Assembly (NCBI GenBank): GCA_028292145.1 | Contig: JAQGMX010000133.1 | Coordinates: 1 to 11,650 of the forward strand | Source of the DNA: Variovorax sp. | GTDB taxonomy: Bacteria > Pseudomonadota > Gammaproteobacteria > Burkholderiales > Burkholderiaceae_C | Direction of reading: 5' to 3' | DNA length: 11,650 nucleotides | Shown here: piece by piece, positions 1-7,711 of the stretch | How the letters are laid out: each line of letters begins with the position of its first letter | Position numbering within the stretch: position 1 is the first letter of the stretch | The notes under the pieces: model-generated | Databases searched by the model: none | Told to the model about the DNA's origin: nothing | What the model saw: the letters and a program-made list of their open reading frames with translations, nothing else | Made by a program: the position numbers and the translations under genes

Positions 1-987
1 CCGGCGCGCCAGGCGCTGCTGAAGAGCGGCATCGACAAGATCACGCCGGCGCTGACCATCAATGCGGTCTGCGGTTCCGGCCTGAAGGCGGTGATGCTCG
101 CCGCCCAGGCCGTGGCGACCGGCGACAGCGAGATCGTGGTGGCCGGCGGCCAGGAAAACATGAGCCTCGCGCCGCACGTGCTGCCGAACTCACGCAACGG
201 CCAGCGCATGGGCGACTGGAAGCTGATCGACACCATGATCGTCGACGGTCTCTGGGACGTCTACAACCAGTACCACATGGGCATCACGGCAGAGAACGTG
301 GCCAAGAAGTACGAGATCACCCGCGCGATGCAGGACGAACTGGCGCTCGCCAGCCAGACCAAGGCCGCAGCAGCGCAGGACGCCGGCAAGTTCAAGGACG
401 AGATCGTCGGCGTGCACATTCCGCAGAAGAAGGGCGATCCGGTCGTCTTCGACAAGGACGAGTTCATCAACCGCAAATCGACCGGCGACGTGCTGGCCGG
501 TCTGCGTCCGGCCTTCGACAAGGCGGGCAGCGTGACGGCTGGCATCGCATCGGGCCTGAACGACGGCGCCGCCGCTGTGGTCGTGATGACGGCCAAGAAG
601 GCCGCGCAACTCGGCCTGACGCCGCTCGGCCGCATCGCCAGCTATGCCACCGTCGGACTTGACCCGGCCATCATGGGCATGGGGCCGGTTGCGGCTTCGA
701 CGAAAGCGCTCCAGCGCGCCGGCTGGAAGGCCGCCGACCTCGACGTGCTGGAAATCAATGAAGCCTTCGCGGCGCAGGCCTGCGCGGTGAACCGTGAAAT
801 GGGCTGGGACGTGAGCAAGGTGAACATGAACGGCGGCGCCATCGCCATCGGCCATCCGATCGGCGCGTCCGGTTGCCGCATCCTGGTGACGCTGCTGCAC
901 GAAATGCAGCGCAGCAATGCCAAGAAGGGCATTGCGTCGCTGTGCATCGGCGGCGGCATGGGCGTGGCGCTGACGATCGAACGCTGA
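1..987 (+). CDS. phaA: Acetyl-CoA acetyltransferase (PhaA-type thiolase), 5' end missing
   Basis: This enzyme condenses two acetyl-CoA to acetoacetyl-CoA, the first step of polyhydroxybutyrate synthesis, or runs in reverse in degradation. The frame is open from base 1, so the gene begins outside the window; 328 codons remain. Compared with PhaA of Cupriavidus as I recall it, about 64 N-terminal residues are missing. All thiolase signatures are present: the acyl-accepting Cys in NAVCGSG (window codon 24, bases 70-72), NEAFAAQ, GHPIGASG (His at window codon 285) and the second catalytic Cys in CIGGGMG (window codon 315). MGITAENVAKKY and the VDGLWDVYNQYHMG stretch are typical of the PhaA branch, though a BktB or AtoB role cannot be excluded. 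It ends 19 bases from the convergent LysR gene. The usual PHA partner phaB lies about 8.8 kb downstream, beyond a dicarboxylate cluster, rather than directly adjacent. Confidence 0.93.
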   Translation, partial: PARQALLKSGIDKITPALTINAVCGSGLKAVMLAAQAVATGDSEIVVAGGQENMSLAPHVLPNSRNGQRMGDWKLIDTMIVDGLWDVYNQYHMGITAENVAKKYEITRAMQDELALASQTKAAAAQDAGKFKDEIVGVHIPQKKGDPVVFDKDEFINRKSTGDVLAGLRPAFDKAGSVTAGIASGLNDGAAAVVVMTAKKAAQLGLTPLGRIASYATVGLDPAIMGMGPVAASTKALQRAGWKAADLDVLEINEAFAAQACAVNREMGWDVSKVNMNGGAIAIGHPIGASGCRILVTLLHEMQRSNAKKGIASLCIGGGMGVALTIER

Positions 988-1006
988 GAAAGTTGGGCGC
1001 TCGACT

Positions 1007-1918
1007 TCAGGCGGAGGCTCGCACCTCCGCCGCGTAGTGGGCGCGAAGCGTTTCGACCAGCGCCTTGGCATAGGTCGGCAGCGTTGCGCTGTCGGCCATC
1101 AGCAGATGGCGCTCGCGCACGCTCCAGGCGTCGCTGAGCTCGATCAGCGCAAGCTGCATGCTCTCCAGATTCCGGCGAGCCGCCGACTCCGGCACCACGC
1201 CGATACCGACGCCACTGCCGATCATCCGGCACATCGCATCGAAGCTGCCGAGCTGGATGCGCAGCTTCTGGCGCTTGCCAAGGTTGTCGGTGATCTGTCC
1301 CAGGAACGCCTGAAGCGTGCTGCCCTGCTGCATGCCGATGGCGTCTTCGTCGAGCGTTTCGGCGAAGGCGATGCTTCGCCGCCGGGCGAAACGGTGTTTG
1401 CGCGACGTGACCAGCACCAGCCTGTCGGTGCTGAAGTGGATCGATTCCAGTCCCAGCGTGTCGACATTCCCGGCCACGATGCCGAGGTCGGCCTGCCCGT
1501 CCCGCACACCGCGGGCGATCAGAGCGTTCGGCTTTTCCTGAAGGTCGACGTTGATCTGCGGATGCGCCGCAAGGAACGCCGGTAGCAGTTCCGGAAGGAA
1601 GTCGGTGACGGCGGTCGTGTTCGCGAAGACGCGCAGATGCCCGCGCAGCCCGCCGCCGTAAGCCAACAGTTCGTCGCGCAGCCGGTCAGTCTGGTTGAGC
1701 ATCAGGCGCGCGTGATGCAGGAAAGCCTCGCCCTGCGGCAGCAGCTTCACGCCTCGGGCTTCCCGGGTCAGCAGCGGCAGGCCGCACTGCGCCTCCAGCG
1801 ACTTGATGCGCGCGCTGGCCGCCGCCAGCGACAGATGCTGCTTTTCCGATGCGCGCGTCAGATTGCCGAGCTCGGCGGTGGCGACGAAGAGCCGCAGATC
1901 GTTCAGGTCGAAATGCAT
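1007..1918 (-). CDS. LysR-family transcriptional regulator
   Basis: This is a 303-residue cytoplasmic DNA-binding regulator of normal LysR length. The winged helix-turn-helix covers about residues 6-66 (LRLFVATAELGNLTRASEK, then a recognition helix SLAAASARIKSLE and LPLLTREARGVKLLPQG). The rest is the periplasmic-binding-like effector domain, with GHLRVFANTTAVTDFLPELL opening its first lobe and GSGVGIGVVPE near the end. The start at 1918 was chosen because MHFDLNDLRLF is where LysR proteins normally begin; longer in-frame starts at 2002 and 2026 would add a basic tail unlike the family and run through the operator. No good Shine-Dalgarno precedes it. It is divergent from the Bug gene at 2025 and so probably controls the cluster downstream in response to its substrate or a CoA-ester intermediate. 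A LysR gene occupies the same position beside the itaconate locus of P. aeruginosa. The effector is not visible from sequence. Confidence 0.93.
   Translation of the reverse strand: MHFDLNDLRLFVATAELGNLTRASEKQHLSLAAASARIKSLEAQCGLPLLTREARGVKLLPQGEAFLHHARLMLNQTDRLRDELLAYGGGLRGHLRVFANTTAVTDFLPELLPAFLAAHPQINVDLQEKPNALIARGVRDGQADLGIVAGNVDTLGLESIHFSTDRLVLVTSRKHRFARRRSIAFAETLDEDAIGMQQGSTLQAFLGQITDNLGKRQKLRIQLGSFDAMCRMIGSGVGIGVVPESAARRNLESMQLALIELSDAWSVRERHLLMADSATLPTYAKALVETLRAHYAAEVRASA
1010..1031. repeat. GC-rich inverted repeat at the end of the LysR gene
   Basis: GGCGGAGG and CCTCCGCC form a perfect 8-bp stem around a 6-base CTCGCA loop, within the last codons of the LysR gene and 22 bases past the thiolase stop. 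There is no run of T on either side, so it is not a classical intrinsic terminator. It may still slow polymerase or protect 3' ends between these convergent genes, or may simply reflect the codons for the C-terminal EVRASA residues. Confidence 0.4.
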
Positions 1919-1936
1919 GCGCCATCGTAGCGAGCG

Positions 1937-1951
1937 TTCGGAAATACCGAA
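1937..1951. promoter_or_regulatory. Candidate LysR operator (T-N11-A box)
   Basis: TTCGG (1937-1941) and CCGAA (1947-1951) form a perfect interrupted dyad around AAATA. The inner T at 1938 and A at 1950 are exactly 11 bases apart, which is the LysR-family consensus box. It lies 19 bases upstream of the LysR start and 74 bases upstream of the Bug start, the usual place for a site that represses the regulator's own gene and activates the divergent operon. Promoter -35/-10 boxes are not clear in this 106-base gap. A second palindrome, CGAATTCG at 1972-1979, could belong to the activation site, but this is weaker. Confidence 0.55.
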
Positions 1952-2024
1952 GTCTCGATCTCGAATTCGCAGATTGCGCCGCGCCCGTCCTGGGGCCACC
2001 ATGCGAAGCACAGGAGACAAAGAC

Positions 2025-3014
2025 ATGAGATTTCGATCATTCGCGGGCCCAGCGCTGTCGCTTGCCGTGGCGTTGCTGACCAGCTTGCATGCTGTGCCGG
2101 CAGCGGCGCAAGCCGGCTATCCGGCCCGACCAGTGACGCTGGTCGTTCCGCAGGCGGCGGGCGGCACCAACGACATCGTCGGCCGGCTGGTCGGCCAGAA
2201 GCTGGGCGAGGTGATGGCCGCCAGCGTCGTCGTCGACAACCGACCCGGTGCGGGCGGCAACATCGGCACGCAGCTGGTGGCCAAGGCACCGAAGGACGGC
2301 TACACGTTGCTGATGACCATCAGCAGCAGTCAGGCGATCAACCCGGCGTTGTACAAGAACCCCGGCTTCGATCCGGTGAAGGATTTTCGGCCGGTCGGGC
2401 TGATCGGCGCGGTGCCGAACGTGCTGCTGGTGAACCCGACATTCCCGGCGAAGTCGCTGGCCGAATTCCTCGCGCTTGCGAAGCGAAAGGATGCCAGCCT
2501 GCAGTACGCGTCGGCCGGCAACGGCACGCTGAATCATCTGCTGGGGGAGATGTTGAACAACATGGCCGGCATCCAGCTGCAGCATGTACCGTACAAGGGC
2601 GTTGCGCCGGCGATCAACGACGTCATCGGCGGCCAGCTGCCGATCCTGTTCGCCAGCCTGCCTTCGGCGCTGCAGCACATCAAGAGCGGCAAGTTGCGCG
2701 CTCTGGCCGTCAGCGGCGAAAAGCGCTCGCCGTCGCTGCCCGACGTTCCGGCCATCGCCGAGTCGGTGCCCGGCTACAACGGGACGTTGTGGATCGGCCT
2801 GTTCGCGCCAGCCGGGTTGCCGGCCGACGTCCAGACGATGCTGCAGGACGCCACGCGCAAAGCGTTGGTTGCACCCGATCTGCGGGAAAAGCTGGAACAG
2901 CAGGGCGTCGAGATCGCTGCGCCGACCACGCCCGATCAGTTTGCGGCGCTGCTGCAGACCGACCTCACGAAGTGGGCGCAGATCGTGAAGTCTTCCGGCG
3001 CGGCGGTGGACTGA
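2025..3014 (+). CDS. Bug/TctC-family periplasmic substrate-binding protein (first copy)
   Basis: This 329-residue protein belongs to the Bug (TctC) family of periplasmic binding proteins, which capture carboxylates for tripartite tricarboxylate transporters or act as sensors. A basic start and hydrophobic core (residues 1-25) ending in AAAQA suggest Sec signal cleavage near residue 30. Mature-protein landmarks are VTLVVPQAAGGTND (ligand loop 1), VDNRPGAGGNIGTQ, YASAGNGTLNH (ligand loop 2) and HVPYKG. The start at 2025 is preceded by AGGAG at 2012-2016 at good spacing; a start at 2001 would place extra charged residues before the signal peptide. It is the first gene of the cluster, its TGA stop sharing an A with the next ATG, so it is co-translated with the hydratase. 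No TctA or TctB membrane gene lies in the window. A branched C5 dicarboxylate is the likely ligand by context only. Confidence 0.9.
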   Translation: MRFRSFAGPALSLAVALLTSLHAVPAAAQAGYPARPVTLVVPQAAGGTNDIVGRLVGQKLGEVMAASVVVDNRPGAGGNIGTQLVAKAPKDGYTLLMTISSSQAINPALYKNPGFDPVKDFRPVGLIGAVPNVLLVNPTFPAKSLAEFLALAKRKDASLQYASAGNGTLNHLLGEMLNNMAGIQLQHVPYKGVAPAINDVIGGQLPILFASLPSALQHIKSGKLRALAVSGEKRSPSLPDVPAIAESVPGYNGTLWIGLFAPAGLPADVQTMLQDATRKALVAPDLREKLEQQGVEIAAPTTPDQFAALLQTDLTKWAQIVKSSGAAVD

Positions 3015-3916
3015 TGACGACGCCCGCACCCCTCATGCAACTCACGCCGCAAGAAGTCGAAGCGCTGCAGAGCTGGAACGGCCGCAGCGAGACGCTCGAC
3101 GACGACATCACCGCCGCACCCGTGCGCGCGCTTTCCGCCACGCTCGACCGCGACGATCCGCCGCCGGTGCCCGGCGCGCGCCTGCCCGAACTCTGGCACT
3201 GGCTGTATTTTCTGCCGCATCACCGTCAGTCCGAAATCGGTGAAGACGGCCATGCCCGTCGCGGCGGTTTCCTGCCGCCGGTGCCGCTGCCGCGCCGCAT
3301 GTGGGCCGGTGGCCGACTGGCGTGGGAGGCGGGCAATCCGCTGCGCGTCGGCGATGCGGTGCGCCGCGTGTCGACCATCGCATCGGTGAAGCACAAGACC
3401 GGCCGCACCGGCGAGCTGGTCTTTGTGCTGGTGCGCCATGAACTGCACAACACGCGCGGCCTCGCGCTGACCGAAGAACACGACATCGTCTACCGCGCCG
3501 CCGCCGCGCCTGGGGAAGTTGCACCACCGCCGACGCCCGCGCCGCAGGACGCTGCCTTCAGCCGAGACATCGTGCCCGACGACGTGCTTCTTTTCCGCTA
3601 TTCGGCGCTGACCTTCAACGGCCACCGCATCCATTACGACCGTCGCTACGTGACCGAAGTCGAGGGCTATCCGGGTCTGATCGTGCATGGCCCGCTGATC
3701 GCGACGCTGCTGGTCGATCTGCTGCGCCGCGAGCATCCCGATGCGACGCTGTCGCGCTTCGAATTCCGCGCCGTGCGGGCGACCTTCGACATGGCGCCTT
3801 TCAAGCTCCACGGCCGGCCCGACCTCACAGCGAACGCCGACGGCAAGACCTTCAGCCTCTGGGGCGAAGACGCCGATGGCTGGCTCACGATGCAGGCGAC
3901 CGCGACGCTCGCCTGA
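3014..3916 (+). CDS. ich: Hotdog-fold acyl-CoA hydratase, probable itaconyl-CoA hydratase
   Basis: This 300-residue protein is a MaoC/HTD2-like hydratase of the family that holds itaconyl-CoA hydratase (Ich, RipB) and mesaconyl-C4-CoA hydratase. The N-terminal hotdog half carries LPELWHWLYFLP and GGFLPPVPLPRRMWAGG (about residues 56-104), hallmarks of this subgroup. The C-terminal half carries the catalytic hydratase region YSALTFNGHRIHYD, with N202, H204, H207 and D209, followed by GYPGLIVHGPL (H225). Length and two-domain layout match the family. In the proposed pathway it adds water to itaconyl-CoA to give citramalyl-CoA in the cytoplasm. The ATG overlaps the Bug stop as TGATG, and the acyl-CoA dehydrogenase follows after 18 bases. 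The family also acts on mesaconyl-C4-CoA, so the substrate rests on the CoA-transferase and lyase neighbours. A proline/alanine-rich linker lies between the halves, around residues 163-178. Confidence 0.85.
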   Translation: MTTPAPLMQLTPQEVEALQSWNGRSETLDDDITAAPVRALSATLDRDDPPPVPGARLPELWHWLYFLPHHRQSEIGEDGHARRGGFLPPVPLPRRMWAGGRLAWEAGNPLRVGDAVRRVSTIASVKHKTGRTGELVFVLVRHELHNTRGLALTEEHDIVYRAAAAPGEVAPPPTPAPQDAAFSRDIVPDDVLLFRYSALTFNGHRIHYDRRYVTEVEGYPGLIVHGPLIATLLVDLLRREHPDATLSRFEFRAVRATFDMAPFKLHGRPDLTANADGKTFSLWGEDADGWLTMQATATLA

Positions 3917-3934
3917 AGAAAACCAGGTTCCAAC

Positions 3935-5104
3935 ATGAAGACCCAGATTCCCACCCCCGACGCCCACCAGGAACTGCGCGAAGCCATGCGCGCGCTGTGC
4001 GGCGACTTCGATTCCGCGTACTGGCAGAAGGTCGACCACGAGCGCGGCTACCCCGAAGCCTTCGTCACCGCGCTGACCGACGCCGGATGGCTCGCCGCGC
4101 TGATTCCGGCCGAATACGGCGGCTCCGGCCTCGGCCTGACCGAAGCATCCGTGATCATGGAAGAAATCAATTTTTCGGGCGGCAATGCCGGCTCCTGCCA
4201 CGGCCAGATGTACAACATGGGCACGTTGCTGCGTCACGGCAGCGAGGCGCAGAAGCAGCAATACCTGCCGAAGATCGCGACCGGTGAGTTGCGTCTGCAG
4301 TCGATGGCCGTCACTGAGCCCACCACCGGCACCGACACCACGCAGCTCAAGACGACCGCCGTAAAGAAGGGCGACCGCTATGTCGTCAACGGCCAGAAGG
4401 TGTGGATCTCGCGCATCCAGCACTCCGACCTGATGATCCTGCTGGCGCGAACGACGCCGCTGGCGGAGGTCAAGAAGAAGTCGGAGGGGATGTCGATCTT
4501 CATCGTCGACCTGAAGCAGGCCATCGGGAATGGCATGACCGTCCGCCCGATCCTGAACATGGTGAACCACGAGACCAACGAGGTGTTCTTCGACAACCTC
4601 GAGATCCCGGCGGAGAACCTGATCGGTGAGGAAGGCAAGGGCTTCAAGTACATCCTCGACGGCCTGAACGCCGAGCGCACGCTGATCGCGGCCGAATGCA
4701 TCGGCGATGCCTACTGGTTCGTCGAGCGGTCCCGCCATTACGCAACCGACCGCCAGGTCTTCGGTCGCGCCATCGGTCAGAACCAAGGCGTGCAGTTCCC
4801 GATCGCCGCCGATTACATCGAAACCGAAGCCGCCAATCTGATGCGTTTCAAGGCCTGCGCGCTGTTCGACGCCGGCCAGCCTTGCGGCGCGGAAGCCAAC
4901 ATAGCGAAATACCTGGCGGCCAAGGCCAGCTGGGAGGCGGCGAACACCTGCCTGCAGACGCACGGCGGCTTCGGTTTCGCCTGCGAATACGACGTGGAGC
5001 GCAAGTTCCGCGAAACCCGGCTCTACCAGGTGGCGCCGATATCGACCAACCTCATCTATTCGTACGTGGCCGAGCACCTGCTCGGGCTGCCACGCTCGTT
5101 CTGA
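3935..5104 (+). CDS. Acyl-CoA dehydrogenase family protein with Gln at the usual catalytic Glu site
   Basis: This 389-residue flavoprotein has the normal acyl-CoA dehydrogenase length and three-domain layout: N-terminal helices, a beta domain with MAVTEPTTGTDTTQLKT (the family's TEP.(A/T)G.D flavin/substrate signature) and W-I-S in KVWISR, and a C-terminal helical domain with RQVFGRAIGQNQGVQF and QTHGGFGFACEYDVER. At the place where most members have YEGT with the catalytic Glu, this protein reads YQVAPIS (Q365). A Glu is instead present at E247 in LNAERTLIA, which by eye aligns with the helix-G Glu used by isovaleryl-CoA dehydrogenase. The protein could therefore be active with the alternative base. 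AGG at 3925-3927 precedes the ATG. It sits between hydratase and CoA-transferase, as in the P. aeruginosa itaconate locus. A plausible role is oxidation of methylsuccinyl-CoA to a C5 enoyl-CoA; this is inference. Confidence 0.88.
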   Translation: MKTQIPTPDAHQELREAMRALCGDFDSAYWQKVDHERGYPEAFVTALTDAGWLAALIPAEYGGSGLGLTEASVIMEEINFSGGNAGSCHGQMYNMGTLLRHGSEAQKQQYLPKIATGELRLQSMAVTEPTTGTDTTQLKTTAVKKGDRYVVNGQKVWISRIQHSDLMILLARTTPLAEVKKKSEGMSIFIVDLKQAIGNGMTVRPILNMVNHETNEVFFDNLEIPAENLIGEEGKGFKYILDGLNAERTLIAAECIGDAYWFVERSRHYATDRQVFGRAIGQNQGVQFPIAADYIETEAANLMRFKACALFDAGQPCGAEANIAKYLAAKASWEAANTCLQTHGGFGFACEYDVERKFRETRLYQVAPISTNLIYSYVAEHLLGLPRSF

Positions 5105-5114
5105 TCGGAACGCC

Positions 5115-6296
5115 ATGACACGACCGCTCGACGGCATCACCGTCATCTCGCTCGAACACGCCATCGCGGCGCCGTTCTGCACCCGGCAACTGGCCGACCT
5201 CGGCGCCCGCGTCATCAAGGTCGAGCGACCCGGCGGCGGCGACTTCGCGCGGGCCTACGACCAGCGCGTGAATGGCGAAGCGTCTCACTTCGTCTGGGTC
5301 AATCGCTCGAAGGAAAGCCTGACGCTCGACCTCAAGCAGCCGGCCGCGCTGGCCGTGCTGAAAGAGCTGATCGCCGGTGCCGACGTGCTGGTGCAGAACC
5401 TCGCGCCGGGCGCGGCCGCTCGCATGGGACTCGGTTACGAGGCGCTGCAGACCGAAAACCCGGCGCTGATCGTCTGCGACATCTCCGGCTACGGCGACGA
5501 CGGCCCGTACCGCGACAAGAAAGCCTACGACCTGCTGATCCAGAGCGAAGCGGGTTTTCTGTCTGTCACCGGCACGCCGGACGACCCGTGCAAGTCGGGC
5601 AATTCCATCGCCGACATCGCAGCCGGCATGTACGCGTACACCAGCGTGCTGGCTGCACTGCTGCAGCGCGGCAAGACCGGCAAGGGCTCGCACATCGACG
5701 TGTCGATGCTCGAATCGCTCGCCGAATGGATGGGCTTCCCGATGTACTACGCCTACGACGGCGCACCGCCGCCGCCGCGCAACGCGGCTTCGCACGCAAC
5801 CATTTATCCGTACGGCCCGTTCCATGCCGGCGACGGCGGCACCGTGATGCTGGGCCTGCAGAACGAGCGCGAATGGCGCGTGTTCTGCGAGAAGGTGCTT
5901 CTGCAGCCGGCGCTTGCGACCGATGCACGCTTCGAAGCCAACGCGCTGCGCAATGCCAATCGCCACGCACTCAAGGAGATCATCCTGGAAACCTTCTCCA
6001 CGCTGAGCACTGCGCAGGTGCTGGAGCGACTCGACGCCGCGCAGATCGCCAATGCACGCATGAACGACATGGCCGGCCTCTGGGCGCATCCGCAGTTGCA
6101 GGCGCGCGAGCGCTGGTGCCAGGTGGGCTCGCCGGCCGGCGCCATTCCGGCGCTGCTGCCGCCGGGGCGCCAGAGTGCCTTCGACTACCGGATGGATCCT
6201 GTCCCGTCCGTCGGCGAACACACCGACGCGATCCTGCAATCCCTCGGCCGCAACGCAGCCGACATCGCCGCACTGCGCACGGCGGAGGCCATCTGA
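5115..6296 (+). CDS. ict: Class III (CaiB/BaiF) CoA-transferase, probable itaconate CoA-transferase
   Basis: This 393-residue cytoplasmic enzyme moves CoA from a donor such as succinyl-CoA to a carboxylic acid. Family marks are LDGITVISLEHAIAAPFCTR at the N-terminus, GARVIKVERPGGGDFAR, the NRSKESLTLDLK segment, and AYDLLIQSEAGF. D167, in NSIADIAAGMYAY, occupies the position of the aspartate that forms the acyl anhydride intermediate in formyl-CoA transferase and CaiB. RGKTGKGSHIDVSMLE follows as expected. It starts 10 bases after the dehydrogenase stop with a weak CGGAA at 5106-5110, and its stop shares an A with the PrpD start (TGATG). With the hydratase and the CitE-like lyase it forms the complete three-enzyme set for itaconate to acetyl-CoA plus pyruvate. 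A mesaconate, citramalate or methylsuccinate transferase is the main alternative, because sequence alone does not fix the acid in this family. Confidence 0.86.
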   Translation: MTRPLDGITVISLEHAIAAPFCTRQLADLGARVIKVERPGGGDFARAYDQRVNGEASHFVWVNRSKESLTLDLKQPAALAVLKELIAGADVLVQNLAPGAAARMGLGYEALQTENPALIVCDISGYGDDGPYRDKKAYDLLIQSEAGFLSVTGTPDDPCKSGNSIADIAAGMYAYTSVLAALLQRGKTGKGSHIDVSMLESLAEWMGFPMYYAYDGAPPPPRNAASHATIYPYGPFHAGDGGTVMLGLQNEREWRVFCEKVLLQPALATDARFEANALRNANRHALKEIILETFSTLSTAQVLERLDAAQIANARMNDMAGLWAHPQLQARERWCQVGSPAGAIPALLPPGRQSAFDYRMDPVPSVGEHTDAILQSLGRNAADIAALRTAEAI

Positions 6297-7711
6297 TGAC
6301 GACCGCATCTCTCGCTACTTTCGCAGCGGCTCTTCGCTTCGATGACATCCCGACACCCGTCGTGCGCCGCGCAGAAGACCTGCTGGTCGACTGGTTCGGC
6401 TCGGCCATCGCAGGCCACGGCACGCGTCCCGTCGAAACCATCGCCGCTTTCGCCCGTTCGATGGGACCGTCGGAAGGCGCCAGTGAGACGCTGGTCGGTC
6501 GCGGTCGGACCAGTCCCTATTTCGCGGCCATGGTGAATGCCGCTGCGTCGCACGTCGCCGAGCAGGACGATGTGCACAACGGATCGGTTTTTCATCCGGC
6601 GACGGTCGTGTTTCCGGTGGCACTGGCATGGGCGCAGGCACTGGGCGCGAGCGGCAAGCAGATGCTGACGGCGGCGGTGGCGGGCTACGAGGTCGGGATC
6701 CGCGTCGGCGAGTTTCTCGGGCGCTCGCACTACAAGGTCTTCCACACGACGGGCACGGCCGGCACCATCGCCGCAGCGGCCACGGCCGGGCACCTCCTCG
6801 GACTCGATGCGACGCAGATGCAGCACGCTTTCGGCTCGGCCGGCACGCAGGCGGCGGGGCTCTGGGAGTTCCTGCGAACCGCAGCGGATTCAAAGCAGCT
6901 GCACACGGCGCACGCTGCGGCGGCTGGTCTGATGGCCGCGAGCCTGGCGCGCGACGGCTTCACCGGCGCGCAGCAGATCCTCGAAGGTCCGCAGGGCATG
7001 GCGGCCGGCATGTCGAGCGACGCCGATCCTGCGAAGCTGGTCGACGGCCTGGGTACGCGTTGGGCGCTGGCTGAAACCTCGTTCAAGTTTCACGCCTCTT
7101 GCCGACACACGCACCCGGCCGCCGACGCACTGCTTGCCGTCATGCAGGCGCACGACCTGCGCGCCGACGACATCGAAGATGTGCTCACGCATGTCCATCA
7201 GGGCGCCATCGACGTGCTGGGGCCGGTGGTCGATCCGGTCACCGTGCACCAGTCGAAGTTCTCGATGGGCACCGTGCTGGCGCTGGTCGGCCGGTTCGGG
7301 CAGGCCGGGCTGGCTGAATTCGATGCGCATTTCCGCGACGACGAGACCCGCGCTTTCCGCGACCGGGTGCGCATGGCGCTGGATGCGGAAGTCGACGGCG
7401 CCTACCCGCGCCGCTGGATCGGCAAGGTCACCGTGCGCACCCGCGATGGGCGCGTGCTCGAAGGCCGTGTCGACGAGCCGAAGGGCGATCCGGGTAACAC
7501 GCTGAGCCGCGACGAGATCACCGCCAAGGCGCTGCGGCTCGCGGCTTTCAGCGGCGGTGCGGGCGAAGCCGAGATGCGCGAAGCGATCGGCGCGCTGTGG
7601 CGCATCGCGGACATCGAGAAGGTCGGTCCGATGCTCGGAACCCGCGGCGCCGAGCCGGCTGCGGAAGCGGCGGACGCCGCGGAAGCTGCCATCGCGGCGG
7701 TCGCGGCATGA
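6296..7711 (+). CDS. MmgE/PrpD family protein
   Basis: This 471-residue protein belongs to the family of 2-methylcitrate dehydratase (PrpD) and animal cis-aconitate decarboxylase. Family marks are RRAEDLLVDWFGSAIAG, FHPATVVFPVALAWAQ (about residues 99-114), HTTGTAGTIAAAATAGHLLG, SKQLHTAHAAAAG and FKFHASCRHTHPAADAL. By eye against the human decarboxylase as I recall it, H100, H150 and K200 match catalytic H103, H159 and K207, but its D93 and T97 fall at E89 and V93. A decarboxylase role is therefore uncertain; a dehydratase, hydratase or isomerase for a branched acid is equally possible. The C-terminus is an Ala/Glu-rich tail. Its ATG overlaps the CoA-transferase stop and its stop overlaps the lyase start (ATGA), so it is translationally coupled on both sides and clearly part of the pathway. 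A PrpD-family gene also lies in the P. aeruginosa locus. Confidence 0.88.
   Translation: MTTASLATFAAALRFDDIPTPVVRRAEDLLVDWFGSAIAGHGTRPVETIAAFARSMGPSEGASETLVGRGRTSPYFAAMVNAAASHVAEQDDVHNGSVFHPATVVFPVALAWAQALGASGKQMLTAAVAGYEVGIRVGEFLGRSHYKVFHTTGTAGTIAAAATAGHLLGLDATQMQHAFGSAGTQAAGLWEFLRTAADSKQLHTAHAAAAGLMAASLARDGFTGAQQILEGPQGMAAGMSSDADPAKLVDGLGTRWALAETSFKFHASCRHTHPAADALLAVMQAHDLRADDIEDVLTHVHQGAIDVLGPVVDPVTVHQSKFSMGTVLALVGRFGQAGLAEFDAHFRDDETRAFRDRVRMALDAEVDGAYPRRWIGKVTVRTRDGRVLEGRVDEPKGDPGNTLSRDEITAKALRLAAFSGGAGEAEMREAIGALWRIADIEKVGPMLGTRGAEPAAEAADAAEAAIAAVAA

Noticed and set aside
1803..2024. A longer version of the first Bug protein starting far upstream
   Set aside because: The extension would run through the LysR gene and the operator and bury the signal peptide; the start at 2025 has a good ribosome binding site and a proper signal sequence.
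2936..5218. A 760-codon open frame on the minus strand opposite the hydratase and dehydrogenase genes
   Set aside because: It lies opposite two genes with clear family motifs, its translation is rich in Arg, Gly, Val and His with no recognisable domain, and long antisense frames are usual in GC-rich DNA.
5052..6308. A 418-codon open frame on the minus strand opposite the CoA-transferase gene
   Set aside because: Low-complexity, Arg-rich translation without family motifs; the plus-strand CoA-transferase explains the region.
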